Positions 13,574 to 21,238 of a DNA stretch of 23,378 nt are shown one piece after another. Position numbers and translations under genes: made by a program. Location: positions 1 through 23,378 of IMG/VR virus record IMGVR_UViG_3300017739_000120; one strand, 5' to 3'. The DNA is from a virus. A model generated the notes under the pieces. That model saw only the letters and a program-made list of their open reading frames with translations, made no database searches and was not told the origin of the DNA. Numbering within the stretch: position 1 is the stretch's first letter; each line of letters starts with the position of its first letter.

Positions 13574-13673
13574 CGTAATAGTATTAGTCGCAGTTTGGGT
13601 AGTCGTGATGGGTTTATGGCTAGAACTGCGCGGACTTCGCAAATGGATGGAAAAACAAACAGAGGAGAAGTAA
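13563..13673 (+). CDS. 36-residue single-span membrane peptide
   Basis: Reads MPDDVIVLVAVWVVVMGLWL followed by a charged end with GLRKWMEKQTEEK. One hydrophobic span (residues 5-20) after an acidic N-terminus and before a basic patch fits a membrane peptide with N-terminus out. AAGGAG at 13549-13554 sits 8 bases before ATG 13563. Overlaps the preceding gene by 11 bases. Together with the peptide at 13042 it is one of two mini membrane genes in the 630 bases after the reductase. Confidence 0.5.
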   Translation: MPDDVIVLVAVWVVVMGLWLELRGLRKWMEKQTEEK

Positions 13674-13674
13674 C

Positions 13675-14217
13675 ATGGATGCACAAACTTACACTAGACA
13701 AGAACCAAAGTTTGAGGACGGCGAATGGTGGTACATTCGTCCCAACGGCAAACGAGAACGTGTTGAATCACATGCGAAGAAGAACATCACACGCATGTTT
13801 GTTAACGGAAAGTACGTTCCAAAGAGCCACCCTCTGCACAAGCCGGGGAACTTCAAGTCGCTTGATGACGCGTGGTCACACGAAAAAATCGAAAGCACAA
13901 AGATGGGTGATGTCTACATCATCACAAATGATGCTTGGCCTGACTGGGTAAAGGTGGGTAAGGCAAGTATGGCAGAAGACAGATTGAATGGATACCAAAC
14001 GTCTTCTCCGTTTCGTGACTACGAAATCATTGCTACCTTGGCTACGCACAACCGACACACTAAGGAACGCGAGATGCACAGAGCATTCGATCATTTTTCA
14101 GAGGAACGTCGAGGTGAGTGGTTCAAGATTGATAGGGTGAAGGCAATCAACATCTTCAACGTACACGCAATGAATGAACTGAGTAAGGAGTTGGAAAATG
14201 AACAAGAGTCTAGCTGA
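13675..14217 (+). CDS. T5orf172 (GIY-YIG-like) domain protein
   Basis: A 180-residue protein. Residues 78-155 match the T5orf172/MUG113 type of the GIY-YIG superfamily: GDVYIITN (the 'GIY' strand), WVKVGKA (the 'YIG' strand), R103 in EDRLNGYQTSSP, E131 and H135 in KEREMHRAF and RGEWFKID at the end. These positions fit the catalytic Tyr, Arg and Glu of DNA nicking enzymes, but activity is unproven for most members. Residues 1-75 are basic with Trp and Tyr and may bind DNA. GAGGAG is 7 bases before ATG 13675. It could act on host or phage DNA, or be a homing-type nuclease. It overlaps the next gene by 20 bases. Confidence 0.75.
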   Translation: MDAQTYTRQEPKFEDGEWWYIRPNGKRERVESHAKKNITRMFVNGKYVPKSHPLHKPGNFKSLDDAWSHEKIESTKMGDVYIITNDAWPDWVKVGKASMAEDRLNGYQTSSPFRDYEIIATLATHNRHTKEREMHRAFDHFSEERRGEWFKIDRVKAINIFNVHAMNELSKELENEQESS

Positions 14218-14410
14218 TAACTTTAACTCCGGCTACAAAGCCTTCTCTCATGTTGATAAGCGTGATACCGTCAAGTATGGTATGCGCTGGCATCAAGTAG
14301 CAAACCCCTTGAAAAAAGGAACCACTCCTTACCGGGAGTGGCAACGCGGATGGGAGGCCGCTTACTTTAAGAATTTGGAGAAACAGAATGGACCTAGAAA
14401 ACGAAGCTAA
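14198..14410 (+). CDS. 70-residue protein, Rmf-like motif
   Basis: Small basic protein with a pattern reminiscent of ribosome modulation factor: GYKAF (12-16) followed by NPLKKGTTPYREWQRGWEAA (36-55). In Rmf the corresponding parts are a G-Y-x-A helix and a CPY....R..WL.GW.EA helix, and Rmf silences ribosomes by pairing them into dimers. The similarity is of the W/G/R pattern only and the length is a little larger. It could equally be a DNA-binding or unknown small protein. ATG 14198 has AAGGAG (14187-14192) upstream. It overlaps the GIY-YIG-like gene by 20 bases and MazG by 23 bases. Confidence 0.5.
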   Translation: MNKSLADNFNSGYKAFSHVDKRDTVKYGMRWHQVANPLKKGTTPYREWQRGWEAAYFKNLEKQNGPRKRS

Positions 14411-14771
14411 ACAGTGGATGAAGGAGAAGCGTGTGAGTGACATTTCAGCAACATTGTATCAAGAGAAGGCATGTGAGACTGCCATCTTCCCCAAGAACAA
14501 GGCTATGGAGTATCTTACTCTTGGCCTTACGGGTGAGGCTGGTGAGATTGCTAACAAGGTAAAGAAGTTCATTCGTGATGGCGCAGCACAGGATGAATAC
14601 CTTGCCAAGCGTATTGAAATCGGTTACGAGATAGGGGATGTGCTATGGTACTGCGCCGTACTAGCTAAAGAAATGGAGATGGACCTTGGTCACATCATGG
14701 AGAAGAACTTACAGAAACTGGCTGACCGCAAGAAACGTGGTACGCTATCTGGCAGCGGGGATAATCGCTAG
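14388..14771 (+). CDS. mazG: MazG-like nucleotide pyrophosphohydrolase
   Basis: A 127-residue single-domain MazG type enzyme that hydrolyses nucleoside triphosphates to monophosphate and pyrophosphate. The family signature is complete: E50 and E53 in LTGEAGEIANKVKK and, 27 residues later, E81 and D84 in EIGDVLWYCAVLA, which hold the magnesium ions. It is the last gene of the + arm and ends 11 bases before the terminator hairpin. Phage MazG proteins have been proposed to shift host nucleotide or alarmone pools; substrates here are unknown. GGAG at 14376-14379 precedes ATG 14388. Confidence 0.9.
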   Translation: MDLENEAKQWMKEKRVSDISATLYQEKACETAIFPKNKAMEYLTLGLTGEAGEIANKVKKFIRDGAAQDEYLAKRIEIGYEIGDVLWYCAVLAKEMEMDLGHIMEKNLQKLADRKKRGTLSGSGDNR

Positions 14772-14781
14772 TAAGTGACAC

Positions 14782-14813
14782 AAAAAGAGAGGGGGCTTTG
14801 CGGCCCCTTTTTT
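14782..14813. terminator. Bidirectional Rho-independent terminator between convergent arms
   Basis: A stem GGGGC (14792-14796) with GCCCC (14803-14807) and loop TTTGCG, extended by A-T and G-T pairs outwards. Six T's follow on the + strand (14808-14813) and five A's (14782-14786) precede it, which is a T run for the - strand. It lies between the MazG stop (14771) and the stop of the leftward gene (14815-14817), so it can end transcription from both arms. Confidence 0.8.
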
Positions 14814-14814
14814 G

Positions 14815-17800
14815 TTATCTGACTCCTATTTTTTCCCATCCCTTTGCCATATCAGTCAATATAGAATAGTTGTAGTGTTCACCTTCTTCGGGTTTTCCAT
14901 ATACCTTATGATATTCCTCATATGCCTTATTCTGATACGTGGATTTAATTTTATTAAACTCGCTTTTGCCCATCGCATCAAAGCCGTATTTTTCTACGCC
15001 AGCATATCTAGAACGATGTCTAGCAAGTTTCATAATTTGAGATTTATAGTCATCAATTAGATCAATCACAAATTCAGCTTGCCTAACTCCGTCGAGACTT
15101 TTGTACTCTTCGCTATTCTGCAAGATAGGCACTATGTACTCCACAGCATATTCACCTATAAGATTACCGATAAGTGTATCTGCCTCTGGTACACCAGTTT
15201 TTGATACAAGTCTTCTAGGCGATATTTTTAACCTAGCCATCTCGTTTTCAAGAAAATTACGCCTATCCCGCAAGAGAATACCAGCTACTTGACGTGTTAT
15301 AGGAATTTGCCTACGAATAGGTGCGTCTCTTGTACCCGGTTGGTACGCTTCCGGGGCAGTGTACTGAGGAAGCCACGAACTTTGACTGGTAAACTCCTGA
15401 ATGTTTTTTTGTAGCGCGTAGTTCATAGGAATACGTGCAGTGGACTTGGTTACAATCAAGTCAAACAAATTGGATGAGTCAGTTTGACGTGCAATCACCT
15501 CATCGTCAGGAGATAGCCATGTGTTTGCAATATCCTGTCCGGCAGTCAGTGGGATTGTATATGTACTAAACAGATTAGAAATATAATTTCCTGTAATTTT
15601 ACCCGCTTTTTGAAAAGCATCTTGATCGTCCCGCAACAAGTCACGAATAGCACCGTCAATGGCATAAGCACCAAAACCTGCCCTCATCTGTGTACCTGTT
15701 AGTGCTTGGATTGCATCAGCAATAAATCGTCTATCGCCAATGACAGGATCACCATTCTTGGCTTTTACGTACAGGTCTGCGAAGAATAGGTATGGTGCAG
15801 CGGGAAAGAAAGGACGCATGTCGAATGTACGTCCATCATCCATTTTGTACTCGTACCAATTCTCTCCTGCGTTTTCACTGCCTCTAAACGCGACAGCACC
15901 AGCAAGTATACCTGTACCTATAAGGGACTTTGCAATCTCTTCATAGTTGTCTGCATCTTTTGCAAAAGAACGTGCAGCACCTTGAAAAATGTATGCAGGT
16001 GAATACTCATACGTAAAACGCAATGCGTTCATAATAAAGCGGGGGAAAGGCACTAGGGAAGTAGTCAAGAAGGGAGCAGAGTGAATGGCACTCACAAAGG
16101 CTTTACCTGCTGTAGTGTTTGGCGTTGCCTGATATGTGAAGTACAGCGAATCTTTAATCGCTTTATCCAGCATCTCTTGACCGCGCTTGTCACCAAACAC
16201 AGTCTGAAACTTACCATCTTCAATGATGTTCAGAAGATTGAAGTCTTTTGCTGTTACGTCTTTACCTTCAGATAATCTCTTCTGAAACTGCTCATTAAGC
16301 TGCCGTTTGAGAGAGCCAGAAAATGCTGCTTGCTTAAAAAAGTTATCTGTAAGCTGGTTGAGGGCATTGAGTTCCATTGCTATTGCTCTGGACGTATTCA
16401 TACCCTTTTTCTTTCCGGTTTTACCGTCGATATCCCGAAGCTGACGATATAGTGCTTCGGCCTTTTGATCGAAGCCCATCTGAAATATTTCTTTGATAGC
16501 ACTTGATTCCTTGGTATTCATCATGCCGTAGATTATTGACATGGAATCTGAGTTAGGATCATCAAAGTTAAAACCTTTTTTGCCTTTACCAAAGCCTACA
16601 GTTTTGAGACCCGACGCAATACCACGATCAACCAGCTTTGTTACACCATCAATACCGGCACGTCCAAATCCACCGACGCCGTTACGGATTGTTGTTGCTG
16701 TCTGTGAGGTCATAGCAGCCAGACGAACTGTATCCAGTTTTCTGAACAGACCATCTACTTCTGCTTTATTGTCAACGGCGTCTGATTTAGTTAGTGCAAG
16801 GCGGACATCACCGTCATTTACAGCCTCTTCAAGTTCCTTTATTTTCTTCAGTGCTTCTTCGTCAAGGCCAAATATCTTATTGGCAGCGGCATTATTCAAC
16901 CGCACTTGCAGTCGCTTGGCCTGTGCCATTGCTGCGCCACGTCTACCCCAATCAGATGCATCCGCCATTACAAACGCACCGAAGTCTCCATGCGTCAGCT
17001 TGTACTTCTCCAAAATACTGCCATACAGCTTCTCTGCTTTTTCAGGGTCTTTCTTGGCTACCTCTTCAAAGGCACGTGCTACAAACTCTGTAATGCGTTC
17101 CTCTGGTGCCTTTTCCAGACCCGCCTCTGCAGCAAGTTCTACCATGCCAGCATAGACACGCAGTGTTTTTTCCGGTGTCATGGACATATTGAAGTCTGGC
17201 TCTAAGTCCTTACCCTCTTGCATGGTATCGCGTACAATCTTGCCTTTAGCCACTTCGTTCTCGTCAAGCGCACGAAGGCTAGGCAAGCTGTCTTTCACCT
17301 GCTTTGCAAGTTTTTTGTTTTTCTTATTTTTTGTTAGCGTCTTTGCAGCTTCAATGGTAGCTTCTTCTTCTTGCTCAAGAACTTTAGCCACGAGATCAGG
17401 TGTATCCTTTTCGATATACTTTTTAACGCCGCCTTTACCAGCATAAACTACACCAGCAGCAGGAAGAGCCGCACTCAGTCCGAAGGCCAAGGCGGTTTCA
17501 CCGGGGTTATAGTCATCGCGCAGGTCTGCAGTAATCTCTGTATTTTGCGCTGCAACATTTTGTAATGACCCACCAATGCCTTCAGCAATGACGGTAGTTT
17601 TCACAGGATTTGCGGCGGCTTTTGTAGCCAGTGTAGTGATTGGGGTTTTGAGGGATTGCATCAGTGTGCGATTTACAGCAACCTTCGCACCTGTCTGTGC
17701 GGCGATTCCACCCGCCTTACCCGCACCGGGTAGCAGAAGACCAATGTATGTTGACGGGGCTGTGAGAATACCCTCTGCATAGTCTGCTGTAGCAGTAAGA

Positions 17801-18294
17801 AAACCATCAGCAAACGCTGGCATCTCATTAAATGTCTGATACAGAAGACGGTAGTCACTAAGACGCTGTGCAGCTTTCTCACGAGTTTCTTGTGTTAGTT
17901 CTGGTGTTTCTGTTGCATCTGCTGCTGCAGCGGACACATACCGATAGTCACCACCTGCGGTAATCTCGTTGACGTTGAAAGAACGGAAGTGTTCAATGTA
18001 CTCTTCCATAGCCACATCTGGGTCTGTGATGTTGGTCATCCCCAAACGGTCTTGTACAAAACGTACTGCGGCCTCACGTACAGCAGAATTATCTTCGATA
18101 TTTTTCTGTGCAGTGATAGCTGCGGCTTCGTTAATCTCTTCCGGCTCTTCTTCCTGTTCTTCTTGGGCTGTAACAAGCTGGTCAAGAACACTCATAGATT
18201 TTGGCGGTACTGCTGATATAGCTTCAGGTGCCGGTATAGCAGATACGGTTTTTTCATCCTCGTCATCTGCAACAAGTTGATCTAGTACACCCAT
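14815..18294 (-). CDS. Large virion protein, probable internal/ejection protein
   Basis: The largest gene: 1159 residues, predicted particle component. No enzyme motif is recognised. Features: an acidic N-terminus with the block VLDQLV repeated at residues 3-8 and 36-41, several hydrophobic Ala/Gly stretches (about 175-201 with YIGLLLPGAGKAGGIAAQ, 268-290, and 788-802 with LIGTGILAGAVAF), a hydrophobic-aromatic region at about 728-755, and long helical parts. This mix resembles large internal core proteins that are ejected with phage DNA (T7 gp16-like role), but there is no sequence evidence of homology. Ribosome site AAGGAA lies before ATG 18294 and comes from the end of the previous gene. 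The stop lies at the terminator. Confidence 0.55.
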   Translation of the reverse strand: MGVLDQLVADDEDEKTVSAIPAPEAISAVPPKSMSVLDQLVTAQEEQEEEPEEINEAAAITAQKNIEDNSAVREAAVRFVQDRLGMTNITDPDVAMEEYIEHFRSFNVNEITAGGDYRYVSAAAADATETPELTQETREKAAQRLSDYRLLYQTFNEMPAFADGFLTATADYAEGILTAPSTYIGLLLPGAGKAGGIAAQTGAKVAVNRTLMQSLKTPITTLATKAAANPVKTTVIAEGIGGSLQNVAAQNTEITADLRDDYNPGETALAFGLSAALPAAGVVYAGKGGVKKYIEKDTPDLVAKVLEQEEEATIEAAKTLTKNKKNKKLAKQVKDSLPSLRALDENEVAKGKIVRDTMQEGKDLEPDFNMSMTPEKTLRVYAGMVELAAEAGLEKAPEERITEFVARAFEEVAKKDPEKAEKLYGSILEKYKLTHGDFGAFVMADASDWGRRGAAMAQAKRLQVRLNNAAANKIFGLDEEALKKIKELEEAVNDGDVRLALTKSDAVDNKAEVDGLFRKLDTVRLAAMTSQTATTIRNGVGGFGRAGIDGVTKLVDRGIASGLKTVGFGKGKKGFNFDDPNSDSMSIIYGMMNTKESSAIKEIFQMGFDQKAEALYRQLRDIDGKTGKKKGMNTSRAIAMELNALNQLTDNFFKQAAFSGSLKRQLNEQFQKRLSEGKDVTAKDFNLLNIIEDGKFQTVFGDKRGQEMLDKAIKDSLYFTYQATPNTTAGKAFVSAIHSAPFLTTSLVPFPRFIMNALRFTYEYSPAYIFQGAARSFAKDADNYEEIAKSLIGTGILAGAVAFRGSENAGENWYEYKMDDGRTFDMRPFFPAAPYLFFADLYVKAKNGDPVIGDRRFIADAIQALTGTQMRAGFGAYAIDGAIRDLLRDDQDAFQKAGKITGNYISNLFSTYTIPLTAGQDIANTWLSPDDEVIARQTDSSNLFDLIVTKSTARIPMNYALQKNIQEFTSQSSWLPQYTAPEAYQPGTRDAPIRRQIPITRQVAGILLRDRRNFLENEMARLKISPRRLVSKTGVPEADTLIGNLIGEYAVEYIVPILQNSEEYKSLDGVRQAEFVIDLIDDYKSQIMKLARHRSRYAGVEKYGFDAMGKSEFNKIKSTYQNKAYEEYHKVYGKPEEGEHYNYSILTDMAKGWEKIGVR

Positions 18295-18296
18295 AG

Positions 18297-20507
18297 TTAT
18301 TTCCTTGACATCAAGCCGCCAGTAGCCTTACTATTATCCGTTACCCTCTTGTGTAAACGTCGTGCAGCATCCATAGGAATATTAAGCTGTTTAGCTATCT
18401 CTCTTGTTTCTCTATAGGCCGTACCCATAACAGAATCTACAATATCTTTAGCTATCTTAATTTCATCCTGCGGAGAGTAAGCAACAGTGTCTAAACTTTC
18501 GATAAGAGTTTTGGCTTCGTCTTCGGAAATATCAAGTTTTGAACTTACCTCACGAATTTTTAATCTCTGCGAACCCTTTTGCAAAATCGGCATATTTCTA
18601 ATAGCTTCAAGTGCAGCCACCTGTTGAGTATTAGCGTATGTAGTTTGGCGATCTGGTTCACCTTCTATGGCAGTATCTTCAATAGCCATTTTTGCTACGG
18701 CAGAATCCGTGCCTAATTCAGCTTCAAGTACAGAGATAAATTCAGGATTTTTATATCCTTTTGCTTTTGCGTCATCTAGCGCAGCCTGAATAGAAATTCC
18801 GTTCCGAAGTAAATCATTAACCATTTTAGTTGCACCAGCTGCATCGTCTGAATATGCAGCACGAACCTGTGATGTTCTGTCTGCTGTAGTATCCGCCTCT
18901 GCTGCAGCAGGTGTCTCACCACCCAATGCAGCAGCAGTCTGTGCAGAAGCAGCAGGGGCAGGGCTGTCTGTGGAGGCAACGGGGGCGACACCGAATGGCA
19001 CAGCAGCCAAAAATGCTTCAACATCCAACGCAGGATCAAGAACAGAAAGTTGATCTTCTACTACCTTTTTCGATACGTTTCTTTTTGCTGCTTCAATGCG
19101 GTCATATATAGCCATCGCATCAGCTTCTTCTTCTGAACTACGAAGTCGGGCTTCTTGTCCTGCACCACCGCCTTTGATTAGGTCAGAAATACGGGCATGG
19201 GCGTCTCTTTCTGTTTGGTCGAACCCCTGCAAGACATTTTTTTCTTCTGTTTCTATGGCTCGTACAAAAATACTAGACCAAGAGTTCATCTTTGCTGCTG
19301 AGGTAGCACCTTTAGGTTTGTTCTTTTCTATAATTGCTGCTCTTTGATTAAGAATAGCTACCTTTGCAGCAAACTGTTCCGGTGTAATAAGTTTCCTGTC
19401 TACTTGACGATTTAATTCTTCCCTCTCTTCAGCAATTTCTTCTCCGACTGTTTTACCCGGCTTACCTGTCAATTCTAGCTTACGTTTTTCTAGTTTATCT
19501 ACTTCTGTTCTATCAATAGTTCCAGTTTTCTCATACGCATCCATCATATCGTTGAGGGCAAACTCTATTTCTAGGTCGATACCAGCAAAAGCATCATCAG
19601 AGGTTTCTGCAGCTTTTATTTTTATACTACGATTTACAGCTTTTAGTTGAGTTTGTATATCTTTAGCTTTATCTGAACCGGCAGGAAACCGTTTAAGCTG
19701 CTCTTCTAACACAGCTTTCATGTCTTCTTCATCTTTAGTATTCAATACCGCCTGTTCTTGCTCATCACGCATTTTAGTGTACTTTTCTAAGAGAACCGGG
19801 TCTCCCTGTACATTTGCCAAAGCAAGTTTTTTAGTTGCGTAATCCAATCGTTCTGAAGGAGATTTATCGCGGAGAGAAAACTCTTCAGCCTTGAATGTAA
19901 TTGTCGGAAGCTGGGCAAGCGTAGTTACATCAGCACCATACAATGCACGAATTTCTTCACCTGCCTCTTGCATGGCGCGACCGGTAATGTCAATGTCTTT
20001 ACCAAGTATTGTGCCAACAAGTGTGCGGCCTGTACCTGTGTCCATTCCTTCGGGAATACGATAGTCCGTAGCAAATGTTTGTGGCGCACCAGCAGCGGCA
20101 ATAGCATAGTCATCCAGCGTACCTGCAGGAGCATCGAAACTAGCCCGATCAAAGTACGTCATGATATCAAAGCCGTTATCTTTGGCAGTCTGTAGTTCGT
20201 CAATTCGTTGATTAAACGCTTCTACGCTACCACGTTCTTTGAGTAGACCACCTGCATAGGCAATGGCTCTTTCTGCGTTGGCGTCACCACCCAATACGGC
20301 ATACGCACGTTCCAGTGCTTCTCTGTTTTCTTCAATTTCAGCACGACGCTTATCTTGATCTTTGATTGCGCGTTGTACCTGAAAGTCTTTCAGCTTATCC
20401 ACGCGAGTGTTGATGCGGTTGATGCTATCTTTCAGAGCCTTGTTAGCCTCTGTAGCAAAACCGGTTACAAAACCTTCACCAAATGATCCTAGATTGAGAA
20501 ACGACAT
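18297..20507 (-). CDS. 736-residue coiled-coil virion protein, probable internal protein
   Basis: Predicted structural protein. The N-terminus is hydrophobic then helical (FLNLGSFGEGFVTGFATEAN). Residues 25-70 and much of 215-400 are charged helical segments with coiled-coil character (DKRRAEIEENREALER; EEIAEEREELNRQ). Residues 505-545 form an Ala/Pro linker (PAPAASAQTAAALGGE), after which a compact helical C-terminal part ends in TGGLMSRK. The end GGLMSR is shared with the protein encoded next upstream (20509-21021). ATG 20507 is 1 base after that gene's stop and uses AGAGG from its last codons as ribosome site. Likely an internal or ejected protein that works with the 1159-residue product; inference from length, composition and order. 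Confidence 0.55.
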   Translation of the reverse strand: MSFLNLGSFGEGFVTGFATEANKALKDSINRINTRVDKLKDFQVQRAIKDQDKRRAEIEENREALERAYAVLGGDANAERAIAYAGGLLKERGSVEAFNQRIDELQTAKDNGFDIMTYFDRASFDAPAGTLDDYAIAAAGAPQTFATDYRIPEGMDTGTGRTLVGTILGKDIDITGRAMQEAGEEIRALYGADVTTLAQLPTITFKAEEFSLRDKSPSERLDYATKKLALANVQGDPVLLEKYTKMRDEQEQAVLNTKDEEDMKAVLEEQLKRFPAGSDKAKDIQTQLKAVNRSIKIKAAETSDDAFAGIDLEIEFALNDMMDAYEKTGTIDRTEVDKLEKRKLELTGKPGKTVGEEIAEEREELNRQVDRKLITPEQFAAKVAILNQRAAIIEKNKPKGATSAAKMNSWSSIFVRAIETEEKNVLQGFDQTERDAHARISDLIKGGGAGQEARLRSSEEEADAMAIYDRIEAAKRNVSKKVVEDQLSVLDPALDVEAFLAAVPFGVAPVASTDSPAPAASAQTAAALGGETPAAAEADTTADRTSQVRAAYSDDAAGATKMVNDLLRNGISIQAALDDAKAKGYKNPEFISVLEAELGTDSAVAKMAIEDTAIEGEPDRQTTYANTQQVAALEAIRNMPILQKGSQRLKIREVSSKLDISEDEAKTLIESLDTVAYSPQDEIKIAKDIVDSVMGTAYRETREIAKQLNIPMDAARRLHKRVTDNSKATGGLMSRK

Positions 20508-20508
20508 G

Positions 20509-21021
20509 TTAAGAACCTCTGGACATCAGACCGCCGACACGTTCTTCAGCAGCTTTTTTCATGCTATCAATAACGGGTTGGGCTTTAGAAGGATCAGAAA
20601 CTTCTTCCTCTGCATCCTTTTCTTTGAATTTTTCTACAGCAAGATCAACAAGGGAACTGCGCGTCACTTTGTCTTTTTCAAGGCCAGTAGTATATTTGAT
20701 ACCGGCAGTATCTCCGATCATCATAATTAGTTCGACAAGAACAGGCAGGATAAGCATACCCACATCAACGCTGTGCTTGCCTTCCATCACACTGCCAAGC
20801 TGCATTGTGTTTGCAATGGTAGTGACAGGAATACCCATCTCCATAACATCCAGAAGCTGTGCAGATACTTCTTCTGACTGCAGACGAGGCAGGTAGTAGT
20901 CCAGTGCTTCTTCTACAGTAGTATACTGCGCTGGTTGCTGCCACGGGCGAGAGCCTAGTTCAGCCGTAAGTGACTGACCGGGAATAGCGGCATCGAATGG
21001 TACAGCATCAAGTTCAGCCAT
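20509..21021 (-). CDS. 170-residue virion-module protein with C-terminal GGLMSR
   Basis: Unknown protein. N-terminal half contains a Pro/Gln part (SRPWQQPAQY) and helices, then one hydrophobic stretch at about residues 87-101 (VGMLILPVLVELIMM) that could span or touch a membrane, then a charged helical end (AVEKFKEKDAEEEV) and the tail VGGLMSRGS. GAGGAAG is about 8 bases before ATG 21021. It overlaps the upstream 72-residue gene by 8 bases. It may be a small internal virion protein or an assembly factor; nothing identifies it further. Confidence 0.55.
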   Translation of the reverse strand: MAELDAVPFDAAIPGQSLTAELGSRPWQQPAQYTTVEEALDYYLPRLQSEEVSAQLLDVMEMGIPVTTIANTMQLGSVMEGKHSVDVGMLILPVLVELIMMIGDTAGIKYTTGLEKDKVTRSSLVDLAVEKFKEKDAEEEVSDPSKAQPVIDSMKKAAEERVGGLMSRGS

Positions 21022-21232
21022 TCTTCACTTCCTCACGTTTTTGTTGGATTGTTTTCATGTACATGGCCACACGTTTTGTAGGACTAAGCATATCATTGTC
21101 GTCTTGCTTTTGTGTCATTGGCTTTTTAGGGCCAAGCAGACCACCCTTTTCTTCCACAGGTTTTTCGTCAACTAGCTTTTCCATAGCCCGTCGAATATTT
21201 TGATGTATCATTGGTGTGGGATTAGTAAGCAT
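21014..21232 (-). CDS. 72-residue hypothetical protein of the virion module
   Basis: Small charged protein, MLTNPTPMIHQNIRRAMEKL then a Lys/Glu-rich middle with KGGLLGPKKP (about residues 29-38) and a helical end (RVAMYMKTIQQKREEVK). GGLLGPKK resembles in form the GGLMSR tails of its neighbours, but sits in the middle. Only 6 bases separate it from the stop of the 704-residue gene; AAGAGA is a weak ribosome site, so it is probably translated by coupling. Function unknown. Confidence 0.5.
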   Translation of the reverse strand: MLTNPTPMIHQNIRRAMEKLVDEKPVEEKGGLLGPKKPMTQKQDDNDMLSPTKRVAMYMKTIQQKREEVKNG

Positions 21233-21238
21233 TATCTC

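Noticed and set aside
16541-17155. A 204-residue open frame on the + strand
   Set aside because: It lies opposite the 1159-residue gene, has Ser/Pro/Ala-rich composition typical of a complement shadow and no ribosome site.
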